A stretch of 40,810 nucleotides of DNA from an uncultured Parabacteroides sp. (GCF_947855115.1 NZ_CANTZW010000036.1:1-40810); one strand, 5' to 3'. Positions 16,047 through 24,709 are shown, counted from the first letter of the stretch. Notes: generated by a model not told the origin, from the letters alone. A program made the numbers and translations.

Positions 16047-17591
16047 TTATTGCTCAGTTTGAGGGTTAACAATTACGCGCCAATAGCCACCATGGTCTGC
16101 TCCTTCACGAGACAAAATCCCCATAGAACGAAGCTTTGAAATATGTTTTTCTACGGCTCGGGAGCTTATTCCTATTTTATAGGCCATTGCTTCTGCAGAC
16201 ATTGATGGGTCGGAAATGACGAAATCAATAATCTTTTGTGCGGTTTTCCCAATACTCTTAGATTTGTTTTTCGAATCTCTAAACTTTTTCTCCGAACCTT
16301 TTTGCATTATCTCCGAACCTTTCTCCGAACTTTCTTGCGTATCACCAAAGGTTTTCTCCGAACTTTTTTCATCTACAGGGTACTTTTCGAGGGTACTATT
16401 TACCCTGTTGGCTACTTCTTCCACAGGTATTTTTCCGTTTTCCCCCCAGTTCAAATTATAGAATGTGGTGTAGAAAGAGGTCGCTTCCGTTTGATATTGC
16501 GGTTCTTTCCCTTGTAGAAAATTGGGCAGTTTCTCCGTAAGTTCCCGCATTTTCCGTAAACCGGAGCCACGTTTCTCCATATAATCCAATTGTGTGAACA
16601 CATCCGCAATGACGGGGTTGCGGCGCATGGACGGCACTTTGTATATGTCACGGTCTTGAATCTGTGTACCGTCAAGCATTGCACCCGGTGATACCAATTC
16701 TATGCGATCATCGTAAATGTCGATATGTACTTCACCACCCATTACAGTATAATCTCTATGGATAAGGTGGTTGACCAATCCTTCAAAAATAGCACGGTCG
16801 GAATAGTCGGGTAGGTTAAGGCGGTAGTTAGGCATCTTCACCCATCCGCTCATGGTATAGTTCTTAATGAAGTCCATGCCATATTTTAAGAGCAATACAA
16901 GGTTAGCCCGATGTTCTACGGAACTGATGGCATCGTCTTTATAAAGCCCTGTCCAACGGGTACAGAAGATGCGTGATTGGAATACAGTGCAATTATCTAC
17001 AAACAGCAGTCCGGCATTGGTCAATTTGCCATCAGATGTGACAAGTCCGAATGACTCCAAATATTTGTCGTTCCATTCCTGATGGGTTTGCTCACGGAAA
17101 GTGTTGGCAAGGATGATGAAAGAATGTTTGCTGGCATCCACTTGGGTAGGCAGTGAGTCCCAAGTCATGTGCGTACCTTTTAATACCAGCGAAAGAAGTT
17201 GTTGCGAATTACATTCCACACTTTCATTACCCACTCTTGTATAGGCAGTGCGTGTCCCGTCTTGGTAATAGTAATAAGGAGTCAGCATTCCTGCCTTTAC
17301 TTTCACTTCAAGCAGGGTATGTCCTTCGTGTTCTATCGGGATAAGCTGTACTTCCGGTACGGGGTCAAGCCTTGCCTTTATCATTTCACTGATAAAGTCT
17401 GCATCGGCTTGCGGATTCTCCAAACCTACAATCACTCCGTCATCGTTCACTCCATAGAACAAGCTGCCACCGTCCGTATTGGCAAAAGCCGATACGGATT
17501 TAAGCCACGACTTCACTTTCTTGCGTTCCAGCATTTCTTTGAAATCGTAGGACGAGCATTCCGCTATCAATATATTGTTATGTATCTGCAT
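16047..17591 (-). CDS. AlbA_2 (Schlafen-like) / GHKL-type ATP-binding regulator with C-terminal wHTH
   Basis: 514 aa. The N-terminal AlbA_2 putative nucleic-acid-binding domain (about 15-130) has SVSAFANTDGGSLFYGVNDD and LEVKVKAGMLTPYYY. The middle carries the ATPase-like region common to this family, with VPSMRRNPVIADVF (about 319-332) and YMEKRGSGLRKM (about 337-348). A winged-helix domain closes the protein (about 450-510, AEAMAYKIGISSRAVEKHIS). Between them lies a repeated SSEK/GSEK linker (about 409-436). It is the first gene of the defence operon, 45 bp after a -7 motif. Proteins of this type are often transcription regulators of neighbouring conflict genes; autoregulation is a reasonable inference. 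Confidence 0.85.
   Translation of the reverse strand: MQIHNNILIAECSSYDFKEMLERKKVKSWLKSVSAFANTDGGSLFYGVNDDGVIVGLENPQADADFISEMIKARLDPVPEVQLIPIEHEGHTLLEVKVKAGMLTPYYYYQDGTRTAYTRVGNESVECNSQQLLSLVLKGTHMTWDSLPTQVDASKHSFIILANTFREQTHQEWNDKYLESFGLVTSDGKLTNAGLLFVDNCTVFQSRIFCTRWTGLYKDDAISSVEHRANLVLLLKYGMDFIKNYTMSGWVKMPNYRLNLPDYSDRAIFEGLVNHLIHRDYTVMGGEVHIDIYDDRIELVSPGAMLDGTQIQDRDIYKVPSMRRNPVIADVFTQLDYMEKRGSGLRKMRELTEKLPNFLQGKEPQYQTEATSFYTTFYNLNWGENGKIPVEEVANRVNSTLEKYPVDEKSSEKTFGDTQESSEKGSEIMQKGSEKKFRDSKNKSKSIGKTAQKIIDFVISDPSMSAEAMAYKIGISSRAVEKHISKLRSMGILSREGADHGGYWRVIVNPQTEQ
16289..16363 (-). repeat. Imperfect coding repeat encoding SEK motifs
   Basis: The nonamer TCTCCGAAC (plus strand) occurs at 16289, 16310, 16322 and 16355, encoding repeated (F/G)SEK motifs in the linker of the AlbA_2 regulator. 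Spacings (21, 12, 33) are multiples of three, so gain or loss of units keeps the frame and would only change linker length. Confidence 0.7.
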
Positions 17592-17635
17592 AGTTTCTTT
17601 ATTATTGTTTGGGTCAATACTCCCAATATCATATA

Positions 17636-17643
17636 CAAAGGTA
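17636..17643 (-). promoter_or_regulatory. -7 promoter element for the four-gene defence operon
   Basis: Read on the minus strand, TACCTTTG matches the Bacteroidetes -7 consensus TAnnTTTG. It lies 45 bp upstream of the AlbA_2 regulator start at 17591. I see no good -33 TTTG, so activity may depend on a regulator. Confidence 0.5.
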
Positions 17644-17708
17644 AGGATAAAACCGAAGAATCTGTTAAAACAGTCCTTTTCTTATGATTTTTATGCGTTT
17701 ACATCATG

Positions 17709-17736
17709 TTGCTTAGCAAGAAAAAGCGTACTTTTG
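17709..17736 (+). promoter_or_regulatory. Promoter of the second element's HTH/integrase operon
   Basis: TTG at 17709-17711 and TACTTTTG at 17729-17736 form a good Bacteroidetes -33/-7 pair (17-bp spacing) facing right. It points at the hairpin at 17887 and the broken HTH gene at 18070. Whether it still matters is doubtful because the genes downstream are broken or truncated. Confidence 0.5.
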
Positions 17737-17886
17737 TGAGTAAGAGCTGTGGTTGCTTATGGATGCTTATTTTCGGGTTTGCAGGACATTTGCAACACGT
17801 GTACGCAAGTTGCTCATACAGAGATTTCGTTGACTTTGAGGAAGTGAAGTAAGTATCGGTAAACAACGATAACTATAAATAAGAGT

Positions 17887-17924
17887 ATAGGGTGTAGCTC
17901 AATGGGTTACGCCCTATTTCTTTT
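17887..17924 (+). terminator. Hairpin matching the left-edge hairpin of element 1
   Basis: Arms 17887-17900 and 17904-17917 pair fully (three G-U pairs) around an AAT loop, followed by TTCTTTTT. Loop and inner stem (GCTC AAT GRGTT) equal those of the hairpin at 21-53, while the outer stem differs but still pairs. It marks the left part of a second, related element. Apart from the two promoters, this hairpin and the diverged TTTGCAAC-type repeat, the 17592-18069 gap holds nothing I recognise. Confidence 0.7.
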
Positions 17925-18069
17925 TATATCACTTTTCTTTGACTTTGCTTATTATTCGGATTTTTATTGTATATTTATACCATAATTGTACCAACACTTA
18001 AAAGTAGATAATATGACACTTATAAAAACAGCGGTATTGAGAATGAAGAATATAAGTAAAACGTATGTT

Positions 18070-18387
18070 ATGCCAGCAGCAAAATTTGAAATAACACGTC
18101 AATGCAAGGTTTGTGGAGAAACCTTTGTAGCTAAAACCATTGGATCGTGGTATTGCACTCCCTAATGTTCCAAAATTGCGTGGAAGCGACGCAAGGACGA
18201 GGAACAGAGATTGCAAAGGTTGGACGAAGTGGTTAAGAAGATACCCAAACCCAAAGAGTACATCACGGTTTCTGAAGCATACGCTTTGTTTGGCATAAGC
18301 AAAGAAACTCTTTATCGCTTGATTCGTAAGGGTACAATTCCAAGCGTGGGTAACTATATATTGTCTTACAGTGTGAATCCTTGTTAA
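18070..18387 (+). pseudogene. Broken zinc-ribbon/HTH gene of second element
   Basis: Translation from ATG 18070 gives MPAAKFEITRQCKVCGETF, the same family as the protein at 191-736 (MPRGNYTIQRSCEECGKIF). An in-frame TAA at 18163-18165 interrupts the zinc cluster (CTP-stop-CSK against CNPACSK). The frame is otherwise open through the HTH ITVSEAYALFGISKETLYRL to GTIPSV, then ends abnormally at 18387, so the second HTH is missing. The integrase that should follow is absent, so a deletion removed the region from here into the next gene. Confidence 0.8.
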
Positions 18388-18410
18388 GTATTAGAGTATA
18401 TTAAAATATA

Positions 18411-18449
18411 AACCCTCTATAAATCGTATAATCGTTTATAGAGGGTTTT
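18411..18449 (+). terminator. Intrinsic terminator in second element
   Basis: AACCCTCTATAAA (18411-18423) pairs with TTTATAGAGGGTT (18435-18447) and is followed by Ts. By position it probably once ended the integrase transcript and was brought next to the broken HTH gene by the deletion. Confidence 0.7.
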
Positions 18450-18474
18450 GCTGTAAGACAGTATATAGTCACCA

Positions 18475-19920
18475 TTGAATGAATTGGATTCCAAGATTGA
18501 CGGGCTGAACAATCCAAGTCCCAATATCCCAACTGAGCAATGGATGAACTTAAAAGAGTTGTGTGAGTATATTCCCAGCCATCCGGCAGAACAAACAGTA
18601 TATGGATGGACGAGTTGCCATCAAATTCCATTTCATAAAAGAGGAAAGCGCATCATGTTTCTTAAATCAGAAATAGGCGAGTGGCTTCATGCTGGTAAGA
18701 TAAAATCGGAAAAGGATTTGGAAAATGAAGCTTCCCAATTCATAACTTCTCCAGTAAAAATCCAAGATATGATATTGGCTTTATCCCGGCAAGAGAATTA
18801 TTCCATAGAATACATGATGGCTTCTCTTTTGGTAGCAGTCTCAACCGCTATTGGTAATGCCATCAATATTCGTATTCGTGAAGGATGGATTAGTAGCCCT
18901 GCCCTTTATATGATATTGGTAGGTCGTCCAGGAATGGGCAAAACTCCACCTTTGGATTTTGCTTTCCGTCCTATTCGCAAGCATGATGCCAAAGCTATCA
19001 AACAATTCAAACTGGAAATGGAGCAATACAACAATCTGATAGAAAGTAATAAAGGTAAGAAAGAAAACATTACTCCCTTGCCAAACAAACCTGTCTTACG
19101 GAGAACTATTGTATCGGACTTTACCCCAGAGGCGTTAATGCGTGCGCTCGATGAAAACCAGCGAGGTGTTGTGGTATATGTGGATGAAATTATGGGTACG
19201 TTTAATGCCGTGAATCAATACAGCAGAGGACAACTTATTGAACAGCTATTGACTGCATTCAGTGGTAAGCCTTTGGATATTTCAAGATGCAGTATGCCTA
19301 TACCAATTCATATAGAATATCCCTTTATAAATATTGTCGGTACGATGCAAACAACTCGTATGCACGAACTGAAAGAGAAAGGTTATAAAGAAAACGGACC
19401 GCTTGACAGAATTATTTTTGTTTATCCATCGTTCCAAGAAATTGCTGATTGGCAATCAGATGAAGATTCGTCTTTTGATAAATACTCGACTATGTGGGAA
19501 TCAATAATTGACAAGGTGATTAGTTTACCTTTTGTAGAGAATGGAGATGATAGAAATACACAAACAATTTTGGATTTTTCCTCGGAAGCTAAAGTCTATT
19601 TTACAAACTGGCGTAATAATGCAATCCGAGCCATCAATCAAATTCAAGATGATGGACTGGTAGATAGCAGAGTGATTAAAGCCCCCATGATAACGGCTCG
19701 TTTGGCATTAGTCCTGCAAATCTTTCGTTGGGCTTGTGGAGAGGTGCATAAAGATTTTGTGGATATAGATTCAACAAAATCAGCTATTGCTTTAAGTGAA
19801 TATTTTGAGAGTTGTTATTCTGACATTCAGAAGTATATGTTGAGAGAGAGTATTGAACCTCAGAAGAAAGAATTACTTAATTGTCTTCCTAAACAGGGCA
19901 GTGTCCATAATTTTGTGTAA
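18475..19920 (+). CDS. HTH-DUF3987 ATPase fusion, truncated at both ends
   Basis: 481 aa as read from TTG 18475; the first ATG in frame is 18544. Residues about 22-80 are an excisionase-like HTH close to the gene at 2310 (LKELCEYIPSHPAEQTVYGW against IDELCAYLPSHSAKQTVYGW). The rest is a DUF3987 P-loop ATPase with Walker A VGRPGMGKTPP (Lys156) and Walker B VVVYVDEIMG. The HTH gene's original N-terminus is gone. The last residues (GSVHNFV) are read from the terminal repeat of the IS256-type copy, so the C-terminus is lost. Unlike element 1 there is no VirE-like gene between HTH and ATPase. Probably non-functional. Confidence 0.7.
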   Translation: MNELDSKIDGLNNPSPNIPTEQWMNLKELCEYIPSHPAEQTVYGWTSCHQIPFHKRGKRIMFLKSEIGEWLHAGKIKSEKDLENEASQFITSPVKIQDMILALSRQENYSIEYMMASLLVAVSTAIGNAINIRIREGWISSPALYMILVGRPGMGKTPPLDFAFRPIRKHDAKAIKQFKLEMEQYNNLIESNKGKKENITPLPNKPVLRRTIVSDFTPEALMRALDENQRGVVVYVDEIMGTFNAVNQYSRGQLIEQLLTAFSGKPLDISRCSMPIPIHIEYPFINIVGTMQTTRMHELKEKGYKENGPLDRIIFVYPSFQEIADWQSDEDSSFDKYSTMWESIIDKVISLPFVENGDDRNTQTILDFSSEAKVYFTNWRNNAIRAINQIQDDGLVDSRVIKAPMITARLALVLQIFRWACGEVHKDFVDIDSTKSAIALSEYFESCYSDIQKYMLRESIEPQKKELLNCLPKQGSVHNFV

Positions 19921-20974
19921 ATGGAAAATACAGGATTCAGTTATAAGTTCTCTTATATCTGGATTCTGTTTTCAAAAATAAGCATAAATTGATTCATAAT
20001 CAATCCCCAGTTAGTAATCGGCATCGTCCACTTCTTCTCAATCTCCATCAAAGACAGGTATACCATTTTCTTCACTGCATCATCCGAGGGGAATGAAAGT
20101 TTTGATTTAGTGTACTTTCTGATTTTCCCATTCAGATTTTGTATGGTGTCGGTAAATCCGTTCTGGTTTCAGTGCAGGTAATCAGTATGTCCTGTACTCC
20201 GCAGGCCTTCAAATCTGTCAGGACACCCATCCAGAATGAAGAACTTTCCGACTTTCCCACCCACATGCCAAGGACTTCTTTCAAGCCGTTCTGTCTCAGG
20301 CCGACACAAAGATAAACTGTCTTGTTGATGATTTTTCCGTTGTCACGGACCTTGAATACGATACCGTCCATCCAAACTATGAGATAGACCGGATCCAAAG
20401 GGCGGTTCTGCCATTCTGAGCAGCCTGGTTGACTTTGTTCGTAATGATGGAAATGGCTGATGTGGACAGTTCTATCTCATAGATCTCACGCATCTCCTCT
20501 TCAATGTCGGACACGCTCATTCCTTTGGCATATAGGGAGATAACAAGTTTTTCTATAGAAAGCCCACGACTCTCATGTTTGGGAACAACTATGGGCTCGA
20601 ATTGACCGTTACGGTCACGGGGAATAGGTATGACAGCCTCGCCGTGTTCGGTTTGGATTTTCTTGGGGTAGCTGCCGTTACGGGAATTACCGCTGTTATG
20701 ACCGGAAACCGAATTCTTCCCATAACCCAGATGCGCATCCATCTCACCCTCAAGCATTTTCTCCAATACCTGTGCGTGTAACTGCTTCAGAAACTTACTT
20801 ACGTCAGCTTCTGTCTTGAACTGGCTAAGGAACTCCTTACTTAATACCTCATCAGGCACTACATGATTCTTCTCTTTCATAATCTTCGTCATTTTGCAAA
20901 GCTATTAAATAAAAAACTACGGAACTCATACTGAATCCCGTAGTTTACATTTACACAAAATATTTTATAGTGCC
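19897..20974. mobile_element. Degenerate IS256-family insertion sequence
   Basis: Imperfect terminal inverted repeats of about 27 bp can be aligned: the inner ends share ATTTTGTGTAAATG, the outer ends begin GGCAGTGTCC and GGCACTATAA. The 1078-bp copy is shorter than typical IS256 members because the transposase gene has an internal deletion. It cuts the DUF3987 gene on the left. The 8 bp flanking each end (CTAAACAG and GATGGACT) do not match, so no target duplication is left, which suggests a flanking deletion after insertion. Confidence 0.8.
19953..20892 (-). pseudogene. IS256-family transposase, frameshifted and internally deleted
   Basis: The N-terminal part (20892 down to about 20400) reads EGEMDAHLGYGKNSVSGHNS and SIEKLVISLYAKGMSVSDIE, the IS256/MULE-type signature. 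One base is missing near 20412 (NQAAQ then a shift), after which DPVYLIVWMDGIVFKV continues in another frame with the first catalytic Asp. A second break near 20155 (LITCT then a shift) removes the second Asp region. About 90 codons are missing before KYTKSKLSFPSDDAVKK and KKWTMPITNWGLIMNQF near the end. It cannot make an active transposase. Confidence 0.85.
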
Positions 20975-21055
20975 GATGGACTAACCAACCACTTCCAAAT
21001 TTATCACCATGTTATAATCGTTCATAACGTCTAACATGTAGGGAATCATCAATTA

Positions 21056-24000
21056 TTACTTTTCTCTATTAGCTACAAGTATTGCGAGAAGGGTTGTTGC
21101 CTCTTCAAGGCGTTCCTCGGCCTCTTCTCCGAATATGATATTAGCCCAAACCTTGTCTATTTCGCGTGGTTTTGGTGAGCGTAAGTTAACGAAACTGTCA
21201 AACGCAGTTCCTTCGATTCGCATCTTCTGTTCTTCTGACAAAGCATCTGTGGCAGGTACATGAAGTGGCTCATAATCTTCTTTCTCCATCTTGCGTAAAC
21301 CCTTACGATTGTTACCGTAAGCTTCGCATTCAAGCTGATAGAAGATTGTAGACAACCAAGACGAAAGTATCTTTGCGCGTTCGCTATCTGCCTGTATCAC
21401 AAAGAAGTTTGTAGAAACGAATGTAGGCTTTGTACTTACAAATACGCGACCTTCACTACGAATACTTCTTGGAAGCATAACAGAATAGGCTTCAGAGATG
21501 CGCTCAGATTCCTTCTTTAATGTATCGAGGTAATCCACCGCAGTTTTATTGTCTTGCCTCTGTTTCTTTGCTTTCGATTCCTTTTCCTTCAAGAATTGTT
21601 TAATGACTTTCTTGATAGCATCATCACTCATATTCCGGACATCAAAGAAATAAGATTCACCATCACCAACATTAATTCTGTTAAACTTTGCATTGTTCAA
21701 TCCTGGTGATAGATGACCTTGAAGCAATCGTTTCGCAGATGCAAGGAATGGGTCTTTTGCTTTAAGGTAAAGAAGGTCTGTGCAACCAGAGTTTCCTATC
21801 TTACCTCTCTTGTAGTCGTTGTACTCACTTTTTGAAAGTTTCGTGAGGAATTCACTTGTTTCAAGGTAATTGTCAATAAAACCAATTGCTTCCTGCTTGC
21901 TCATATTTCCAATCTGCCAACCATCATCAACAGTATCATTCAAATATTGGCGGCTCAGCAAACATCCTTCAAAGTCATTATTGATGTTGGCAAGTCCTTC
22001 CTCGCTGAATGGCATAGCAAGCACATAGCTGATGCTTCTTGTATCAACTTCGGTTACTGTCTCGTTACAGTACAAATAACGGACGTTGTCTGTACGAGTA
22101 CCCTTGATGCCAATCACAATTGATGTGTTCTGAATAACGTCATTGAACAAATTCTCCTGAGGATAGTTGAAAATCATTTGCAATCCGAAATCCTCCAAGA
22201 GCATTTTGCGTATTGCTACAGAGGCATCACCCTTTGTTGTAAAATGAGTATTGGGCAGAATGGCTGCTATGATCGTACCTTCTTTCGCCAAGGTAGAAAC
22301 AAGTTCCACAAATACACCTTCCAATGGCATTTGTCCTTTGCTAGAAGTTGTGGCTTCAATTCCTTTTATCTCTCGTATTCTGCGATACAATTCCGCTTTT
22401 CGCTCTGTACAGTTACGACCAGTTGCAGCTAAGTACGGAGGGTTCATAACTATGTACTTTACACCGTCAAAGGCACTTGTCGGCATTTCCGAAATGTTCA
22501 AAGTTGTAATCTCTGCAGTATTTATTCTATCAATAGTAGATGCGAACTTCAATCCAATTCTTAGAGAAAGGAGCTGTAGAAGGTTCTTGTTTACATCATT
22601 GGCAACCAGTTGAGATGGAGTGATATCTGAGAATACATTAGTTGCCGCACAAAGCAAACTACCACTACCGGCAGCTGGATCCATTAACTTCTGATTTGAT
22701 TCTATTTCTCCACCAACACTCTTTACCAGCCATAACATAAGGTTCGCAAGTTCTGGATCAGTTGGAACTTCACCTTCATGCTCATGACCATTAGAGATAA
22801 CCTTATGCATAACGCTTGCAAGTTCGTCCGCATCAACATAAGTCTTGCCTAACTCAAAAAGTTGTTGGAGCAGATTCTTGCTTGTCTCTACATTCTTGTC
22901 ATGTGCTCCAAGATTTGTAAGATTAAAAATATCCTTGAAGTTTATGCGTGAACCTTCTTTGCAAATCAAATCCACCTTGTTTGATAACTGCGGAATTGTT
23001 TTCAATCCGTTTCTACCAATCTTTGTGAATGAGCCTCGAATGTACTCATAGAAAAGGCATACCAATGCTTTCTTCCACGCAAGGTCTTTACCGAGTTTAT
23101 CAGACACCTCATTGGCAAAGCTTTTGAATGTAAGAAGGTACTTTCCGTTATCATTAAGAATAGTTTGAAGGTATTCTTTATACTGTTCGGTCAAATCCTC
23201 CATGAAATTTTCACGAGAAACATCTGCGAATAAGTGGTTGACCTGAATACCAGGGTCTATGATTTGTTCAAAAACATTCGGGCGAGATGTGTCGAACTTG
23301 AAAAGGCAGGATGCCTCAAGGTTTGTTAGAATGTAGTATTTGCTCTCAAGTTCAGCATCACGCAATGACTGCACATAACTCATCGCTTGATACTGATAAC
23401 GAGTGCTATTAACGGCAGCTACTGTTCGCTTCACCTCAACGACACAAAGAATCTTGTTGTCACTTTTGTTAGCAACGACCAAATCCATTTCAATAGAACC
23501 AACATAACGATGGTGCTGTACCTCGTACTTGTCGTCAATTCCTAATGCTTTGAGTGCCGAAGTGAGTGCCTCTCCACATACTGGATGGAAGCATTCTACT
23601 TCTTTGTCTGTATTTCTAAGCCACATTGTTGATTTCCTTTCTTTAGGGGTGTTGGGTGAATTTAATTTAAGATACTTTAATAACTGCTTTGCAAGTACAT
23701 TTGCCAGTTTAGGCGGTACTGCATTTCCTACGATTAGATGTTTTCCTTGCTTTGATGTAGATACAAATTCATAATCATCAGGAAATGTTTGCAGACGCAT
23801 AGCCTCTCGCAAAGTAATTATACGATTGTATTTGTAATGGATGTTACAACCTACATTTGGACGATTGAAGTAGGTATTTATCGTATAAGAAGGTTTCTCG
23901 GGAAGCATGCGCCCATAGCATGTGGTGTGTCCACCGTCACGTTTTAGGCGTTTGATGCGAACTGATTGAACTTCGTTTGGAATATCCATGTAGTTGCCAC

Positions 24001-24709
24001 CAGGCTTTACATGGTCGCAGATGTACTGGTCGAGTTTACTCATCGTAGGATGCTCGTGCTCGCTTATAGCATTTGAAGACCCAGCAACAGGTAAATCACC
24101 GATAGCCTCTTCAACACTTATCCACTTCTTTTTGCCTTCTGTTCCGCCTTGATTGTGGGTTGTTTCAGGAAAGACAAACTTACCGCTTTTAAGTCCTACG
24201 ATAATAACGCGTTTTCGTATCTGAGGCACACCGTAGTCGGCAGTATTAACCAAATTCCAACTAACGTTGTAACCTAACTCGCCAAACTTTTGAAGAAGTC
24301 CTTCGAGGATAGAATTTCCATCACTATCTTTAGCCGAAATTAGACCTACTACATTTTCAAACAAGAAAGCCTTTGGCGAAAGCGCTTTTATGATTTCAAG
24401 ATAACGCCAAACCAAACGGCCACGCGCATCATCACAATGACGGTTGCCTGCTAATGAAAAGGACTGACATGGAGGACCGCCAACAACAACGTCGGGATGT
24501 GGTATAGCTGATAAATCAACTTGCGTCACATCACCAAGTATAATATGCTCGTCCACATTCCTCCGATAGGAATTGACGGCATCCTTGTTGTTGTCTATTG
24601 CCCACAACAATTCGTAACCTGCCTGTTTGAATCCAAGGTCAAGTCCACCGCCTCCCGAAAAGAGGCTTACTACTCGGTAGTTATCTTTTAAGTCTTTTGT
24701 TTCTTGCAT
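21056..24709 (-). CDS. Fused C5-cytosine methyltransferase / PD-(D/E)XK nuclease / N6-adenine methyltransferase
   Basis: 1217 aa from ATG 24709 (a second ATG three bases upstream; residue numbers here count from the upstream one). Residues 12-350 are a full C5 methyltransferase: motif I SLFSGGGGLDLGF, motif IV GGPPCQSFS with Cys82, ENV at 119-121, motif VIII QIRKR at 164-168, motif X GNAVPP. Residues about 362-520 look like a nuclease: SIEMDLVV (Asp410), then ILCVVEVKR (Glu426, Lys428), a PD-(D/E)XK pattern. Residues about 660-1000 are an N6-adenine methyltransferase: LMDPAAGSGSLL, VMNPPYLAATG. The C-terminus has a TaqI-like specificity tail. The frame is open throughout and overlaps the adjacent methyltransferase gene by about 30 bp. 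Probably a type IIG-like self-contained enzyme; a dual-modification role is inference. Confidence 0.85.
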   Translation of the reverse strand: MQETKDLKDNYRVVSLFSGGGGLDLGFKQAGYELLWAIDNNKDAVNSYRRNVDEHIILGDVTQVDLSAIPHPDVVVGGPPCQSFSLAGNRHCDDARGRLVWRYLEIIKALSPKAFLFENVVGLISAKDSDGNSILEGLLQKFGELGYNVSWNLVNTADYGVPQIRKRVIIVGLKSGKFVFPETTHNQGGTEGKKKWISVEEAIGDLPVAGSSNAISEHEHPTMSKLDQYICDHVKPGGNYMDIPNEVQSVRIKRLKRDGGHTTCYGRMLPEKPSYTINTYFNRPNVGCNIHYKYNRIITLREAMRLQTFPDDYEFVSTSKQGKHLIVGNAVPPKLANVLAKQLLKYLKLNSPNTPKERKSTMWLRNTDKEVECFHPVCGEALTSALKALGIDDKYEVQHHRYVGSIEMDLVVANKSDNKILCVVEVKRTVAAVNSTRYQYQAMSYVQSLRDAELESKYYILTNLEASCLFKFDTSRPNVFEQIIDPGIQVNHLFADVSRENFMEDLTEQYKEYLQTILNDNGKYLLTFKSFANEVSDKLGKDLAWKKALVCLFYEYIRGSFTKIGRNGLKTIPQLSNKVDLICKEGSRINFKDIFNLTNLGAHDKNVETSKNLLQQLFELGKTYVDADELASVMHKVISNGHEHEGEVPTDPELANLMLWLVKSVGGEIESNQKLMDPAAGSGSLLCAATNVFSDITPSQLVANDVNKNLLQLLSLRIGLKFASTIDRINTAEITTLNISEMPTSAFDGVKYIVMNPPYLAATGRNCTERKAELYRRIREIKGIEATTSSKGQMPLEGVFVELVSTLAKEGTIIAAILPNTHFTTKGDASVAIRKMLLEDFGLQMIFNYPQENLFNDVIQNTSIVIGIKGTRTDNVRYLYCNETVTEVDTRSISYVLAMPFSEEGLANINNDFEGCLLSRQYLNDTVDDGWQIGNMSKQEAIGFIDNYLETSEFLTKLSKSEYNDYKRGKIGNSGCTDLLYLKAKDPFLASAKRLLQGHLSPGLNNAKFNRINVGDGESYFFDVRNMSDDAIKKVIKQFLKEKESKAKKQRQDNKTAVDYLDTLKKESERISEAYSVMLPRSIRSEGRVFVSTKPTFVSTNFFVIQADSERAKILSSWLSTIFYQLECEAYGNNRKGLRKMEKEDYEPLHVPATDALSEEQKMRIEGTAFDSFVNLRSPKPREIDKVWANIIFGEEAEERLEEATTLLAILVANREK

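Noticed and set aside
17887..17917. Remnant of a tRNA gene (GTAGCTCAATGGGTTA resembles a D arm)
   Set aside because: The sequence folds into one closed hairpin followed by Ts, with no anticodon or T arm; the hairpin at 21-53 has the same loop, so a terminator-like element explains it.
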